From contig JAFWAA010000056.1 in NCBI GenBank assembly GCA_017507905.1, positions 1 through 40,968 of the forward strand: 40,968 nucleotides of DNA. The letters run 5' to 3'. Under the pieces are notes generated by a model that was given only the letters and a program-made list of their open reading frames with translations, was not told the origin of the DNA and did no database searches. A program made the position numbers and the translations under genes. This DNA is from Clostridia bacterium (GTDB lineage Bacteria; Bacillota; Clostridia; Oscillospirales; CAG-272). Positions 24,517 through 32,510 of the stretch are shown in pieces. The stretch's first letter is position 1. Each line of letters starts with the position of its first letter.

Positions 24517-25632
24517 TCAATGCAGGACGCAACGCTCGGTGTCCTTATCAAAGATGTGCATTCTGGACATATCAAAGCCAACCTTGATGGTGTCGCCGGC
24601 ACGGGTGGAGGATCTGGAGGATACGCGAGCGATAAGCTTGCCCTCCTCACCGACATTCAGGTACAGATAGATCTCAGCACCCATCAGCTCGGTTACGTCA
24701 ACGTAGGTCTCGATGACTGCACCCTCGCAGTTTGCAATGTTGATCTCATCGTCATGGATGCACTCGGGACGAAGGCCACCAACGACCTCCTTGCCGATGT
24801 AATCTGCAAGAGCGGGATCCTTAGCCTTGTCGGCAGGCATCTTCAGCTTGTTGCCCTCGTAAATGAAGTAGAGATCGTCGCCCTCCTTCTCGAGAACACC
24901 GTTGAGGAAGTTCATCTGAGGCGTTCCGATAAAGCCTGCAACGAAGATGTTGACCGGCTTATCATACAGCTTCTGAGGAGAATCGACCTGCTGGATCAGA
25001 CCGTCCTTCATAACGACGATTCTGGTTGCCATGGTCATAGCCTCGACCTGGTCGTGCGTAACGTAGATAAAGGTGGTGCCCACGCGGTTGTGGAGCTTGG
25101 TCAGCTCGGTTCTCATGGCTGCACGCAGCTTTGCGTCCAGGTTGGAGAGCGGCTCGTCAAGGAGGAATACCTGAGGATCACGCACGATTGCACGTCCGAG
25201 TGCAACACGCTGCTTCTGACCGCCCGAAAGAGCCTTCGGCTTACGGTCGAGAAGGTGGGTAATGTCCAGGATGCGGGCTGCATCCTCAACTCTCTTCTTG
25301 ATCTGCTCCTTCGGAACCTTGCTCAGCTTAAGGCCGAACGCCATGTTCTCGTAAACGGACATATGCGGATACAGAGCGTAGTTCTGGAACACCATCGCGA
25401 TCTTGCGGTCCTTCGGTGCAACGTCGTTGACCAAACGGTCGCCGATAAACAGCTCGCCCTCGGAGATCTCCTCCAGGCCTGCGATCATACGAAGAGTAGT
25501 GGACTTTCCGCAACCGGAGGGACCGACCAGAACCAGGAACTCCTTATCCTTGATTTCCAGGTTAAAATCGGAAACAGCGGTAACGCCGCCCGGGTACTTT
25601 TTGTAGATGTGTCTGAGGGATAAGCTTGCCAT
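24517..25632 (-). CDS. ABC transporter ATP-binding protein, MsmX/UgpC (multi-sugar) type
   Basis: 371-residue ATPase subunit of the MalK/MsmX/UgpC group that powers sugar importers. Domains: Walker A GPSGCGKST (38-46), Q-loop FQNYALYPHMSVYENMAFG, ABC signature LSGGQKQRVALGRAI, Walker B VFLLDEPLSNLDA, H-loop THDQVEAMTMA, then a C-terminal TOBE-type regulatory domain (about 235-365; GGLRPECIHDD). No permease or binding-protein genes are next to it, which fits the shared, orphan MsmX ATPase of Gram-positives that serves several sugar importers. AGGAGG lies ten bases before ATG 25632. A TACAAT at 25687-25692 could be its -10, but no good -35 was found. Confidence 0.93.
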   Translation of the reverse strand: MASLSLRHIYKKYPGGVTAVSDFNLEIKDKEFLVLVGPSGCGKSTTLRMIAGLEEISEGELFIGDRLVNDVAPKDRKIAMVFQNYALYPHMSVYENMAFGLKLSKVPKEQIKKRVEDAARILDITHLLDRKPKALSGGQKQRVALGRAIVRDPQVFLLDEPLSNLDAKLRAAMRTELTKLHNRVGTTFIYVTHDQVEAMTMATRIVVMKDGLIQQVDSPQKLYDKPVNIFVAGFIGTPQMNFLNGVLEKEGDDLYFIYEGNKLKMPADKAKDPALADYIGKEVVGGLRPECIHDDEINIANCEGAVIETYVDVTELMGAEIYLYLNVGEEGKLIARVSSRSSTRAGDTIKVGFDMSRMHIFDKDTERCVLH

Positions 25633-25748
25633 ATTTTGTAATCCTCCTGAAATTCCCCTTCTCGGGGGTATAATTTAACATATATTATTGTACCAAAAAA
25701 GAGTGAAAAATGGAAGAGTTTAATTTCCCAAAATTGCAGGATAATAAT

Positions 25749-25763
25749 TGTGCATTATGCACA
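25749..25763. repeat. Perfect short palindrome upstream of the MsmX-like gene
   Basis: TGTGCA-TTA-TGCACA, 6-bp arms and three-base centre, about 120 bp before the start codon and just upstream of the likely promoter. It looks like a regulator binding site, but I cannot name the protein. Confidence 0.5.
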
Positions 25764-25764
25764 A

Positions 25765-25789
25765 AAATCCACGTTTGTTTCAGCAAACG
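25765..25789 (-). terminator. Weak terminator after tex
   Basis: CGTTTG/CAAACG stem (25772-25777 with 25784-25789), six-base loop, followed on the minus strand by UGGAUUUUUG. Six pairs only. Confidence 0.45.
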
Positions 25790-25826
25790 AAGTTTTTTGG
25801 CAGGTTAACGCTTTAATATATTAAGG

Positions 25827-27989
25827 TTACGCCTTGGGTTTGGACTTCATCGTCAGCGAGATGCGCTTCTTGGGAACGTCCACGCTCAGCACGCGAACCT
25901 TGACCACGTCGCCCACCTTGACCACGTCCGAGGGGTGCTTGACGAAGCGATCCGAAAGCTGCGAAATATGCACCAGTCCGTCCTGATGCACGCCGATGTC
26001 CACGAATGCGCCAAAGTCGATGACGTTGCGCACGGTGCCCGTCAGCTCCATATCCGGCTTCAGATCCTCGAGGCTGAGGATATCGTCACGCAGAACGGGG
26101 GGCGGAAGCGTGTCGCGGATATCCCGTCCGGGCTTCTCAAGCTCGGAGACGATGTCCTTCAGCGTGGGCACGCCGATGCCAAGCGCCTCGGCCACCTTGG
26201 AGAATCCTGCGCCCTGCACCTTGGTGCCGAGATCCTTGAGGTTGCTTTCTGCCACGTCCTCCTTGGTATAGCCAAACATCTGCAGAAGGCCTGCCGCGGC
26301 CTCGTAGGACTCGGGATGGACGCCGGTATTGTCAAAGATCTCCTTCCCTCCCGGGACGCGCAAAAAGCCTGCGGCCTGCTCAAAGGCCTTGGCGCCGATG
26401 CGCGGCACCTTAAGCAGCTGTGCGCGGGAGGAAAACTCGCCGTTCTCCTCGCGATACTTGACGATGTTGCGTGCGGAGGTAACATTGATGCCCGAGATAT
26501 AGGAAAGCAAGGAATAGGAGGCCGTGTTGACGTCCACGCCGACTGCGTTGACGCAATCCTCCACCACGCCGCCCAGAGCCTCGTCCAGGCGCGCCTGCTT
26601 CATATCGTGCTGGTATTGGCCGACGCCAATGCCCTTGGGATCGATCTTGATCAGCTCGGCCAAGGGATCCTGAAGGCGTCTTGCGATGGAGACCGCACTT
26701 CTCTGCATAACGTCAAACTCCGGGAATTCCTCGGCGGCAAGCTTGGAGGCGGAGTAAATGGACGCACCTGCCTCGCTGACCACGATATACTTGACGTTCT
26801 CGGGGATCTCGCGCAAAAGCCCGGCAATAAAGATCTCGCTCTCCTTGGAGGCGGTTCCGTTGCCGATGGCGATCACGTCCACCTTGTGGCGGGAGATCAA
26901 ACGCTTGATGATGGACTTGCTCTTTTCGATCTCCTCACGGGGCTTGACGGGATAGATCACGGCCGTATCCACGACCTTGCCCGTCTTATCCACCACGGCA
27001 AGCTTACATCCGTGTGCGTAGCCGGGGTCAAAGCCGAGAACGGTCTTGCCCTTGAGGGGGGATTGCATCAGCAGATGGCTGAGGTTGTCGGCAAACAGCT
27101 TGATCGCGCCCTCGCTGGCCCGGTCGAAGATGTCGCTGCGGATCTCGCGCTCGATGGAGGGCGCGATGAGACGGTCGTAGCTATCCATCACGGCAGCGGA
27201 AACGTACTTCTCTGCGGGGCTGCCGTTGTTGAGCAGAGTCTGCGAGAACAGGTAATTCAGCACGATCTCGCTCGCCACGGTGATGCTGACCTTCAGGAAA
27301 TCCTCCTTCTCTCCGCGATTGATGGCAAGCACGCGGTGCGGAAGCACCTTTTTGAGGGGCTCGCTGTACGCGTAATACTGCGCGTAGACCGAGTCCTCCT
27401 CCTTGGCCTGCTTGGTGGAAAGAAGACCGAACTCAAAGGTCAGGCGGCGAAGCTCCTTGCGGAACTCGGCGTTGTCAGAGACGTCCTCGGCGATGATGTC
27501 CTTGGCACCCTGAAGTGCCTCCTCGACCGAAAGAACGCCCTTTTCCTCATTGATAAAGGCCTCTGCCGCCACCTCGATCGCGGGATCGTAGGAGGGCTCC
27601 TGGGCATAGATCAGCTTGGCCAGCTCCTCAAGGCCCTTTTCTCTCGCCACGGAGGCGCGGGTCTTGCGGTGCGGACGGAAGGGACGGTAGATATCGTCCA
27701 CCTCGGTAATGGTCTGTGCCGCGTCGATGGCCGCTTGGATCTCGGGGGTCATCTTCTCCTGTGCGGTGATCAGATCCGAGACCTCCTGCTTGCGCTTTTC
27801 GATGTTGCGCAGGAAGTTGAGGCGGTCGTTCAGATCACGCAGGATATTGTCGTCCAGGCTTCCCGTGACCTCCTTACGGTAACGGGCGATAAACGGAATG
27901 GTATTCCCCTCGTCGATCAGAGCAACGGTCTTTTCGACCTGCTCAAGCTTAAGATGAAACTCTTGGGCGAGCCTTTCGAGAATGTTCAT
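25827..27989 (-). CDS. tex: Tex-family RNA-binding transcription accessory protein
   Basis: 720-residue nucleic-acid binding protein related to eukaryotic Spt6. Order of parts: helical N terminus (LAQEFHLKLEQVEKTVALIDEGNTIPFIARYRKE), YqgF-like RNase H fold (GKTVLGFDPGYAHGCKLAVVDKTG), helix-hairpin-helix region (INVTSARNIVKYREENGEF, KVPRIGAKAFEQAAGFLRV), and a C-terminal S1 domain (TGTVRNVIDFGAFVDIGVHQDG). Length and order are standard. ATG 27989 has AAAGGA rather far upstream. It lies 22 bp after the pseudouridine synthase gene and is probably co-transcribed with it. Confidence 0.96.
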   Translation of the reverse strand: MNILERLAQEFHLKLEQVEKTVALIDEGNTIPFIARYRKEVTGSLDDNILRDLNDRLNFLRNIEKRKQEVSDLITAQEKMTPEIQAAIDAAQTITEVDDIYRPFRPHRKTRASVAREKGLEELAKLIYAQEPSYDPAIEVAAEAFINEEKGVLSVEEALQGAKDIIAEDVSDNAEFRKELRRLTFEFGLLSTKQAKEEDSVYAQYYAYSEPLKKVLPHRVLAINRGEKEDFLKVSITVASEIVLNYLFSQTLLNNGSPAEKYVSAAVMDSYDRLIAPSIEREIRSDIFDRASEGAIKLFADNLSHLLMQSPLKGKTVLGFDPGYAHGCKLAVVDKTGKVVDTAVIYPVKPREEIEKSKSIIKRLISRHKVDVIAIGNGTASKESEIFIAGLLREIPENVKYIVVSEAGASIYSASKLAAEEFPEFDVMQRSAVSIARRLQDPLAELIKIDPKGIGVGQYQHDMKQARLDEALGGVVEDCVNAVGVDVNTASYSLLSYISGINVTSARNIVKYREENGEFSSRAQLLKVPRIGAKAFEQAAGFLRVPGGKEIFDNTGVHPESYEAAAGLLQMFGYTKEDVAESNLKDLGTKVQGAGFSKVAEALGIGVPTLKDIVSELEKPGRDIRDTLPPPVLRDDILSLEDLKPDMELTGTVRNVIDFGAFVDIGVHQDGLVHISQLSDRFVKHPSDVVKVGDVVKVRVLSVDVPKKRISLTMKSKPKA

Positions 27990-28011
27990 GAGTGATAAAT
28001 GATCCTTTCTG

Positions 28012-28731
28012 TTATGGGTTTTCGGGCATCCGTGCCTCGTTTCGCAGGGCCTTCAGCTCCTCCTCGGTCAGAGGACGCCATTCGCCGCGCGGCAAGGACG
28101 GGTCAAGGGTTAAGGGACCGAAGGAGACGCGCTCCAGATACGTGATCTGGTTGTGTACCGCCTGCAGCATCAGCTTGATCTGGTGGTACTTCCCCTCCGT
28201 GATGGAAATATAGCCCTCTCTTTGGTCGGTCATGCTGACCGTGCAGGGCTTGGTCAGATAGCCACCGATATCCACGCCCCCCTCAAGGGAGGAAACGTCC
28301 TCCTCGGAAAGCGGAAACTTTGCGCGGAAGGCATAGGTCTTCGTCACGTGGCTTTTCGGCGCAAGCAGGCGGTGCGAGAGAGTGCCGTCGTTGGTGATCA
28401 GCATCAGGCCGAGCGTGTGCTTATCCAGCCTGCCGCAGGGGAAAAGTCCGCGCGTGCGGTACTCCGCGGGCAAAAGCTCTATCACCGTCGGGTCCCGTCC
28501 GTCCTCGGTCGCGCTGACGTATCCGCCGGGCTTGTTGAGCATCAGATAGAGAAACCTTTGGTACACGGCGCGCACGCCGCAATAGGAGATCTCGTCCTTC
28601 TCGGGATCCACCTTGCAGTCGGGTCGGGAAACGGGTAGCCCATTGACCGTGATCTTGCCTGCGCGTGCCGCGCGAGCCGTCTCGCTTCGGGTGGCAATCC
28701 CGCATTCCGAAAGCATTTTATCCAGTCGCAT
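28012..28731 (-). CDS. RsuA-family pseudouridine synthase (probably 16S rRNA)
   Basis: Isomerises a uridine in rRNA to pseudouridine. 239 residues: S4 RNA-binding domain at 1-55 (MRLDKMLSECGIATRSE...GKITVNG), then the catalytic core with NKPGGYVSATEDGRDPTV and the catalytic aspartate in GRLDKHTLGLMLITNDG (D103), and ITEGKYHQIKLMLQAVHNQITYLERV near the end. The SATED/DPTV form is closest to RsuA (16S position 516), but a related position cannot be excluded. ATG 28731 follows AAGGAGG; the frame stays open upstream through the ribosome binding site. Confidence 0.92.
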   Translation of the reverse strand: MRLDKMLSECGIATRSETARAARAGKITVNGLPVSRPDCKVDPEKDEISYCGVRAVYQRFLYLMLNKPGGYVSATEDGRDPTVIELLPAEYRTRGLFPCGRLDKHTLGLMLITNDGTLSHRLLAPKSHVTKTYAFRAKFPLSEEDVSSLEGGVDIGGYLTKPCTVSMTDQREGYISITEGKYHQIKLMLQAVHNQITYLERVSFGPLTLDPSLPRGEWRPLTEEELKALRNEARMPENP

Positions 28732-28765
28732 CCGATTCCCTCCTTCAAAAAATTCCAACTATATT

Positions 28766-28794
28766 ATTATATCATACTTTGCTTTCCCTGTCAA
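28766..28794 (-). promoter_or_regulatory. Consensus promoter of the rsuA-like/tex unit
   Basis: Minus strand: TTGACA (28789-28794), 17-bp spacer, TATAAT (28766-28771). Both boxes perfect. It starts immediately after the trmO terminator. Confidence 0.92.
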
Positions 28795-28795
28795 G

Positions 28796-28840
28796 AAAAA
28801 ATCTGCATCCGTCGCAAATTGCACGGGTGCAGATTTTCTT
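28796..28840 (-). terminator. Intrinsic terminator of ddh-trmO
   Basis: Ten-bp outer stem (28798-28807 with 28828-28837) plus inner CCGU/ACGG pairs, U-run on the minus strand. Begins 11 bp after the trmO stop. Confidence 0.9.
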
Positions 28841-28850
28841 TTTATTCGGC

Positions 28851-29534
28851 TCAGCGCACCTCGATCTCGGTCACGGTCAGCACGTTATCCGCCACGCGGA
28901 AGCGAACGTCGAAATGCATGAAGTAAAAGCCGTATTCCCGATCGGGATCGTTCTGGTAGGCAGGACGCGGATCTCCGCGCAGAGCGGCGATCAGTCCGCC
29001 CAGGCGATCCTCGGGGATCAGGTCGGAAAGCTCCTTGGGAAAGACCACCTCAAGATGATCCTCCGCCGTCTCCTCGGCAAAGCCTGCACGGGCGTCGGGA
29101 CGGCAATCCGAAAGCGGAAGATAGGGCTTGATGTCGTAAATGGGCGTGCCGTCCATCAGATCGGCACCCGACACGCGCAGAACGGTTCCGCGGCGGTCAT
29201 CGTAGACGATCTCGTCCAGGCGCACGCAGGAAAGCCCGATGGGATTGGGGCGGAAGGGCGAGCGCGTGGCAAAAACGCCCATGCGCTTTTTTCCGCCAAG
29301 GCGCGGAGGCGTTACCGCCGCCGACCAGCCCTCTCGCTCGGCCTGTGAAAAATTCCAGATCAGCCAGATATGCGAAAAGCCCTCCAGTCCGCGAAACGCG
29401 GCGGGATCACGGTAGGCAGGCTCCATCACGACCTCTGCCTTAAGCTCCTTGATCAGTCCGCTCTGGCGCGGAATACCAAACTTGGTGGGAAAATCCGATC
29501 GGATGCGCGCAATGACCTCCAGCTTCTCGGCCAT
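28851..29534 (-). CDS. trmO: tRNA (adenine-N6)-methyltransferase TrmO
   Basis: TrmO (TsaA/YaeB family) methylates the N6 atom of threonylcarbamoyladenosine at position 37 of ANN-decoding tRNAs. The 227-aa protein opens with EVIARIRSDFPTKFGIPRQSG, the family hallmark, and has FSHIWLIWNF, RMGVFATRSPFRPNPIGLSCV and DLMDGTPIYDIKPYLPLSD, all strongly conserved. ATG 29534 lies three bases after the ddh stop, without a strong ribosome binding site, so translation is likely coupled. Confidence 0.94.
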   Translation of the reverse strand: MAEKLEVIARIRSDFPTKFGIPRQSGLIKELKAEVVMEPAYRDPAAFRGLEGFSHIWLIWNFSQAEREGWSAAVTPPRLGGKKRMGVFATRSPFRPNPIGLSCVRLDEIVYDDRRGTVLRVSGADLMDGTPIYDIKPYLPLSDCRPDARAGFAEETAEDHLEVVFPKELSDLIPEDRLGGLIAALRGDPRPAYQNDPDREYGFYFMHFDVRFRVADNVLTVTEIEVR

Positions 29535-29537
29535 CGG

Positions 29538-30521
29538 TCAAAGCAAGCGACGGCGAAGCTCGTCGGCGTCGCACGCGCTGAGATAAGCGGGAGGAATATC
29601 CAGCACCGTCTTGCAGCCGCACTGCCCCTCAAGGCTCATGCGATACGCAGCACGGGCGTAGGCCACGAGGACCGATGCGGTGAACTCGGGATTGGAATCC
29701 AGCTTGAGGCTGTACTCGATGACGTGACGGTTTTCCCCGGCAACGCCGGTAGAGCCGCAGCGAATGACGGTGCCGCCGTGCGGAATGCCGCCATGCTCAC
29801 GCTTGAGCTCCTCAAGGGAGACGAAATGAACGGTGGTATCGTACTCGTCAAAGTAATGCGGCATCTCACAGATCTCACGCTCGATGCGCGCCTTGTCTGC
29901 CCCCTCCTTTGCCACCACAAAGCACTCACGCAGATGCTTCTCTCTGGCCGTGAGCGTGGGATTCTCCCCTGCTCTTACCGCGCGCAAAGCCTCCTCCACG
30001 GGAATGGTGTACTGCTTGGCGTCAAGCACGCCGTCAATACGGCGGATCGCGTCCGAATGTCCCTGGCTGACGCCCTTGCCCCAGAAGGTATAGTCCATGC
30101 CCTCGGGCAGGATCGCGTTGGCATAGAGACGGTTGAGCGAGAACATTCCGGGATCCCAGCCGACCGAGATGACCGCCACGCGGCCACCCTCCTTTGCCGC
30201 CGCATCCACACAGGCAAAATGCTCGGGAATGCGCGCGTGTGTATCAAAGCTGTCCACCACGTGAAAGTGCTTTGCCAGCTCGGGGGTCTGTACGGGAAGA
30301 TCCTTGGCGCTTCCGCCGCAGAGGATCATGACATCAATACGATCTTTCATTTCCAAAGCCTTATCCGCGGGGAGAACGCAAACGTCTCCCACCGTTTTTA
30401 CCGTTTGCGGATCGCGTCGGGTAAAGACGGCGACAAGCTCCATATCCGTGTTTTGCCGAATGGCGTTCTCCACGCCCCGACCAAGATTTCCATATCCAAA
30501 AATGCCGATCCGAATTGCCAT
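29538..30521 (-). CDS. ddh: meso-Diaminopimelate D-dehydrogenase
   Basis: NADPH-dependent enzyme that makes meso-diaminopimelate directly from tetrahydrodipicolinate and ammonia, for lysine and peptidoglycan. The 327-aa protein has the nucleotide-binding FGYGNLGRGVENAI (GxGxxG, 9-14), CGGSAKDLPVQTPELAKHF, VDSFDTHARIPEHF, and the diagnostic VISVGWDPGMFSLNRLYANAI segment followed by TFWGKGVSQGHSDAIRRIDGV. Its presence implies the one-step dehydrogenase route, one of several lysine branches. ATG 30521 follows AAAGGGTGG. First gene of a two-gene unit with trmO, under its own promoter. Confidence 0.96.
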   Translation of the reverse strand: MAIRIGIFGYGNLGRGVENAIRQNTDMELVAVFTRRDPQTVKTVGDVCVLPADKALEMKDRIDVMILCGGSAKDLPVQTPELAKHFHVVDSFDTHARIPEHFACVDAAAKEGGRVAVISVGWDPGMFSLNRLYANAILPEGMDYTFWGKGVSQGHSDAIRRIDGVLDAKQYTIPVEEALRAVRAGENPTLTAREKHLRECFVVAKEGADKARIEREICEMPHYFDEYDTTVHFVSLEELKREHGGIPHGGTVIRCGSTGVAGENRHVIEYSLKLDSNPEFTASVLVAYARAAYRMSLEGQCGCKTVLDIPPAYLSACDADELRRRLL

Positions 30522-30566
30522 AGCATGACCACCCTTTCCGGATGCTTCCTCGCATCATCGGTGTTT

Positions 30567-30595
30567 ATTATAGCACACCGCGTTTGCTTTTTCAA
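30567..30595 (-). promoter_or_regulatory. Sigma-A promoter of ddh-trmO
   Basis: Minus strand: TTGAAA (30590-30595), 17-bp spacer ending in TGC, TATAAT (30567-30572), i.e. also an extended -10. A small GATGC/GCATC hairpin lies in the leader. Confidence 0.88.
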
Positions 30596-30638
30596 TCCTT
30601 TTTTTACAAAAAATATCGTTTTTTTTCGTCCAAAAAGC

Positions 30639-30666
30639 AAAAAAAGAACGCCCCTCGGACGTTCTT
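30639..30666 (-). terminator. Terminator overlapping the stop of the XRE regulator gene
   Basis: AAGAACG/CGTTCTT stem (30644-30650 with 30660-30666), nine-base loop, U-run on the minus strand. The stop codon (30665-30667) lies in the 5' arm as transcribed. Confidence 0.85.
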
Positions 30667-31549
30667 AAAATTCCTTGAGCAAATGCTCCAGAGCCTGCAG
30701 CTTTTCGTTGGCGTAGCGGTACGCTCCCTTGAAGTCCTCGGTCTCGCGGCAAGCGATCTCCAGCTCGCAAAGGACCGTATACAGCTCGACCTCGCGCAAA
30801 AGCTCCTCGGCCTGCAAAAGCGTGAGCAGTGCCTCCTTGGCCTCGCGATAGTCTCCGCGCTCCATCTGTGCGCGGATGCGGACGTGCGCGGCAAAGAAGC
30901 TTCCCTCCTCCGCACGCATCAGATAGCGCTCGGCCGCCGAGAAGTCGCCGTCGTCCAGAGCGTCCAGCGTATCCACGTACGCCGAAAAGGGCGAGCTCCA
31001 GAAGAACTCGGTCTGCTTTTCCTCGTCGAGAAAATCCGAATAGAGCGTGGGCGAGATCCTGCGCATATAGCGGAAATACACGCTCACCCTTGCCTCAAGC
31101 TGCTCGGTGGGATACATCGTCTTTTCCGCATAGGAAAGCGCCTCATCAAAAAAGCGGCATGCCGAGCGAAGCCTGCCTGCCCAGAATTCCTCCTCTGCGA
31201 TACCAACGTCGCAGCTGGCGAGCAGCAAGCCGATCTCATCATCCGCCTGCGGACAAGCCGAGATACACAGGCTTCGGCATCCTCGCAGATCCCCTTCCGT
31301 GTATGCACGCTTGATGTTGGAAAAGCCCTGCATCTTGCGATAAAGGGTCTCGTCCCCCTCCTCGGCAAGCAAAAAGCCCGCGGGAACGTTAAGACGCCCC
31401 GCGATATACAGAACGGTAGAAAGCGAAGGGTTGGCAGATCCGTTCTCAATGCAGCTCAACATATTCCGCGTGATCTGCGTGCCGGCAAGCTCGGACTGGG
31501 TCATCAGCTTGGCCACGCGCAATTCACGAATCTTTTCTCCGATGCTCAT
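30665..31549 (-). CDS. XRE-family regulator with C-terminal helical repeat region
   Basis: 294-residue protein with an N-terminal helix-turn-helix of the XRE/Cro type (residues 1-62; GEKIRELRVAKLMTQSELAG, MLSCIENGSANPSLSTVLYIAGRL) followed by about 230 residues of paired helices resembling tetratricopeptide repeats (for example GDFSAAERYLMRAEEG, GDYREAKEALLTLLQAE, EDFKGAYRYANEKLQAL). This layout recalls RRNPP/Rgg regulators, which bind peptides, but no small signal-peptide gene is seen next to it, and many Clostridia proteins of this layout are uncharacterised. It lies 42 bp after the DivIVA-like gene and probably shares its transcript. Confidence 0.85.
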   Translation of the reverse strand: MSIGEKIRELRVAKLMTQSELAGTQITRNMLSCIENGSANPSLSTVLYIAGRLNVPAGFLLAEEGDETLYRKMQGFSNIKRAYTEGDLRGCRSLCISACPQADDEIGLLLASCDVGIAEEEFWAGRLRSACRFFDEALSYAEKTMYPTEQLEARVSVYFRYMRRISPTLYSDFLDEEKQTEFFWSSPFSAYVDTLDALDDGDFSAAERYLMRAEEGSFFAAHVRIRAQMERGDYREAKEALLTLLQAEELLREVELYTVLCELEIACRETEDFKGAYRYANEKLQALEHLLKEF

Positions 31550-31591
31550 GAGAACGAATCTTCCTTCCTTACCTCTCGTATTCCGAAACGG

Positions 31592-32266
31592 TTATTTTTC
31601 CTCGGCCTCCGCCTCAACCGCAGTCTCTGCCTCGGCATCCGCCTCGGCAATCGCCTCCTTATAGGAATCCACAACGGCGCGGACCTTAGCCTTTGCGGCA
31701 GAGCAGGTGCTCTTTACCCCCAGCTTGATGCGCGTGGGGAGGGTCTTTGCACTGCTGGCAACGGTACCGACCTTGGAGGTGAGCAGCTTGCAATCCTTGA
31801 TAAAGGCCTGCACGCGACCGACCAGGGTCTTGGAATAGATGAACTGATCCAGAAGACCGTAGAGTCTGTCCATATTGGCATTCACCACCTCGGCGATGCG
31901 GTCAGCCGCCTCGGCATAAATGCCCTCTGCGGTGCAGCGCGCCTGATCCATGCGGATCTCATACTCCTTCTGTGCCTTTTCCTCGATCGCCTTTGCCTTG
32001 GCAACGGCGGGCGCGAGAAGGTTGTTGTAGTCGCCGTCCATCTTCTTCATCAGCTTATCGTAAAGCTCCAGCTTTTCCTCGACCGATTCATCGCTGCCGG
32101 TGATCTTGTTCAATCTGGCCTCCAGCTCGACGACCTGCTGCTGCAACGTCGCCAGAGCCAGTGCCTTTTCCTGCAGCTTGGCCTCGGCATCGCGGACGAA
32201 CTGATCGACCTCCGCCTTATCGTAGCCGTTCAGCTTATTTCTGAATTGAACCGTAATTTCAGACAT
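31592..32266 (-). CDS. DivIVA-like coiled-coil protein
   Basis: 224 residues. The N terminus (VQFRNKLNGYDKAEVDQFVRDAE) matches the DivIVA/GpsB membrane-binding domain, whose members mark curved membranes and organise cell division. A coiled coil follows (about 25-130), then a basic segment (SKTLVGRVQAFIKDCKLL ... TRIKLGVKSTCSAAKAKVR) and a very acidic, Ala/Glu-rich tail (EADAEAETAVEAEAEEK). It is probably not the main DivIVA, which usually sits near sepF-ylmH; exact role unknown. ATG 32266 follows GGAGG by eight bases. A TATAAT at about 32318-32323 on the minus strand may be its -10 but the -35 is poor. Confidence 0.82.
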   Translation of the reverse strand: MSEITVQFRNKLNGYDKAEVDQFVRDAEAKLQEKALALATLQQQVVELEARLNKITGSDESVEEKLELYDKLMKKMDGDYNNLLAPAVAKAKAIEEKAQKEYEIRMDQARCTAEGIYAEAADRIAEVVNANMDRLYGLLDQFIYSKTLVGRVQAFIKDCKLLTSKVGTVASSAKTLPTRIKLGVKSTCSAAKAKVRAVVDSYKEAIAEADAEAETAVEAEAEEK

Positions 32267-32448
32267 GATGACGTCCTCCGAATTTCTCATTTTGGGATCA
32301 TTTCCCGATCCGTATCCAATTATACAACTTTATCATATCATATTTCGCACAAAAAAGCAACTGTTTTTTTCGGAAATTCACAAAATAATTTCCAAACGCG
32401 GCTTTTCGGTTTCCAAAAAGGAGCCGTCCTTGACGCCTTCCCTCGCCC

Positions 32449-32493
32449 GAAAAAAGGAAAAGCCGAGAGCAAGGCTTGTCTCTTGCTCTCGGC
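32449..32493 (-). terminator. Intrinsic terminator of prs
   Basis: Twelve-bp perfect stem (32462-32473 with 32482-32493), eight-base loop, followed on the minus strand by UUUUCCUUUUUU. 17 bp after the prs stop. The next 150 bp to the DivIVA-like promoter hold no gene. Confidence 0.92.
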
Positions 32494-32510
32494 GGCAGAC
32501 TGATCGGGGA

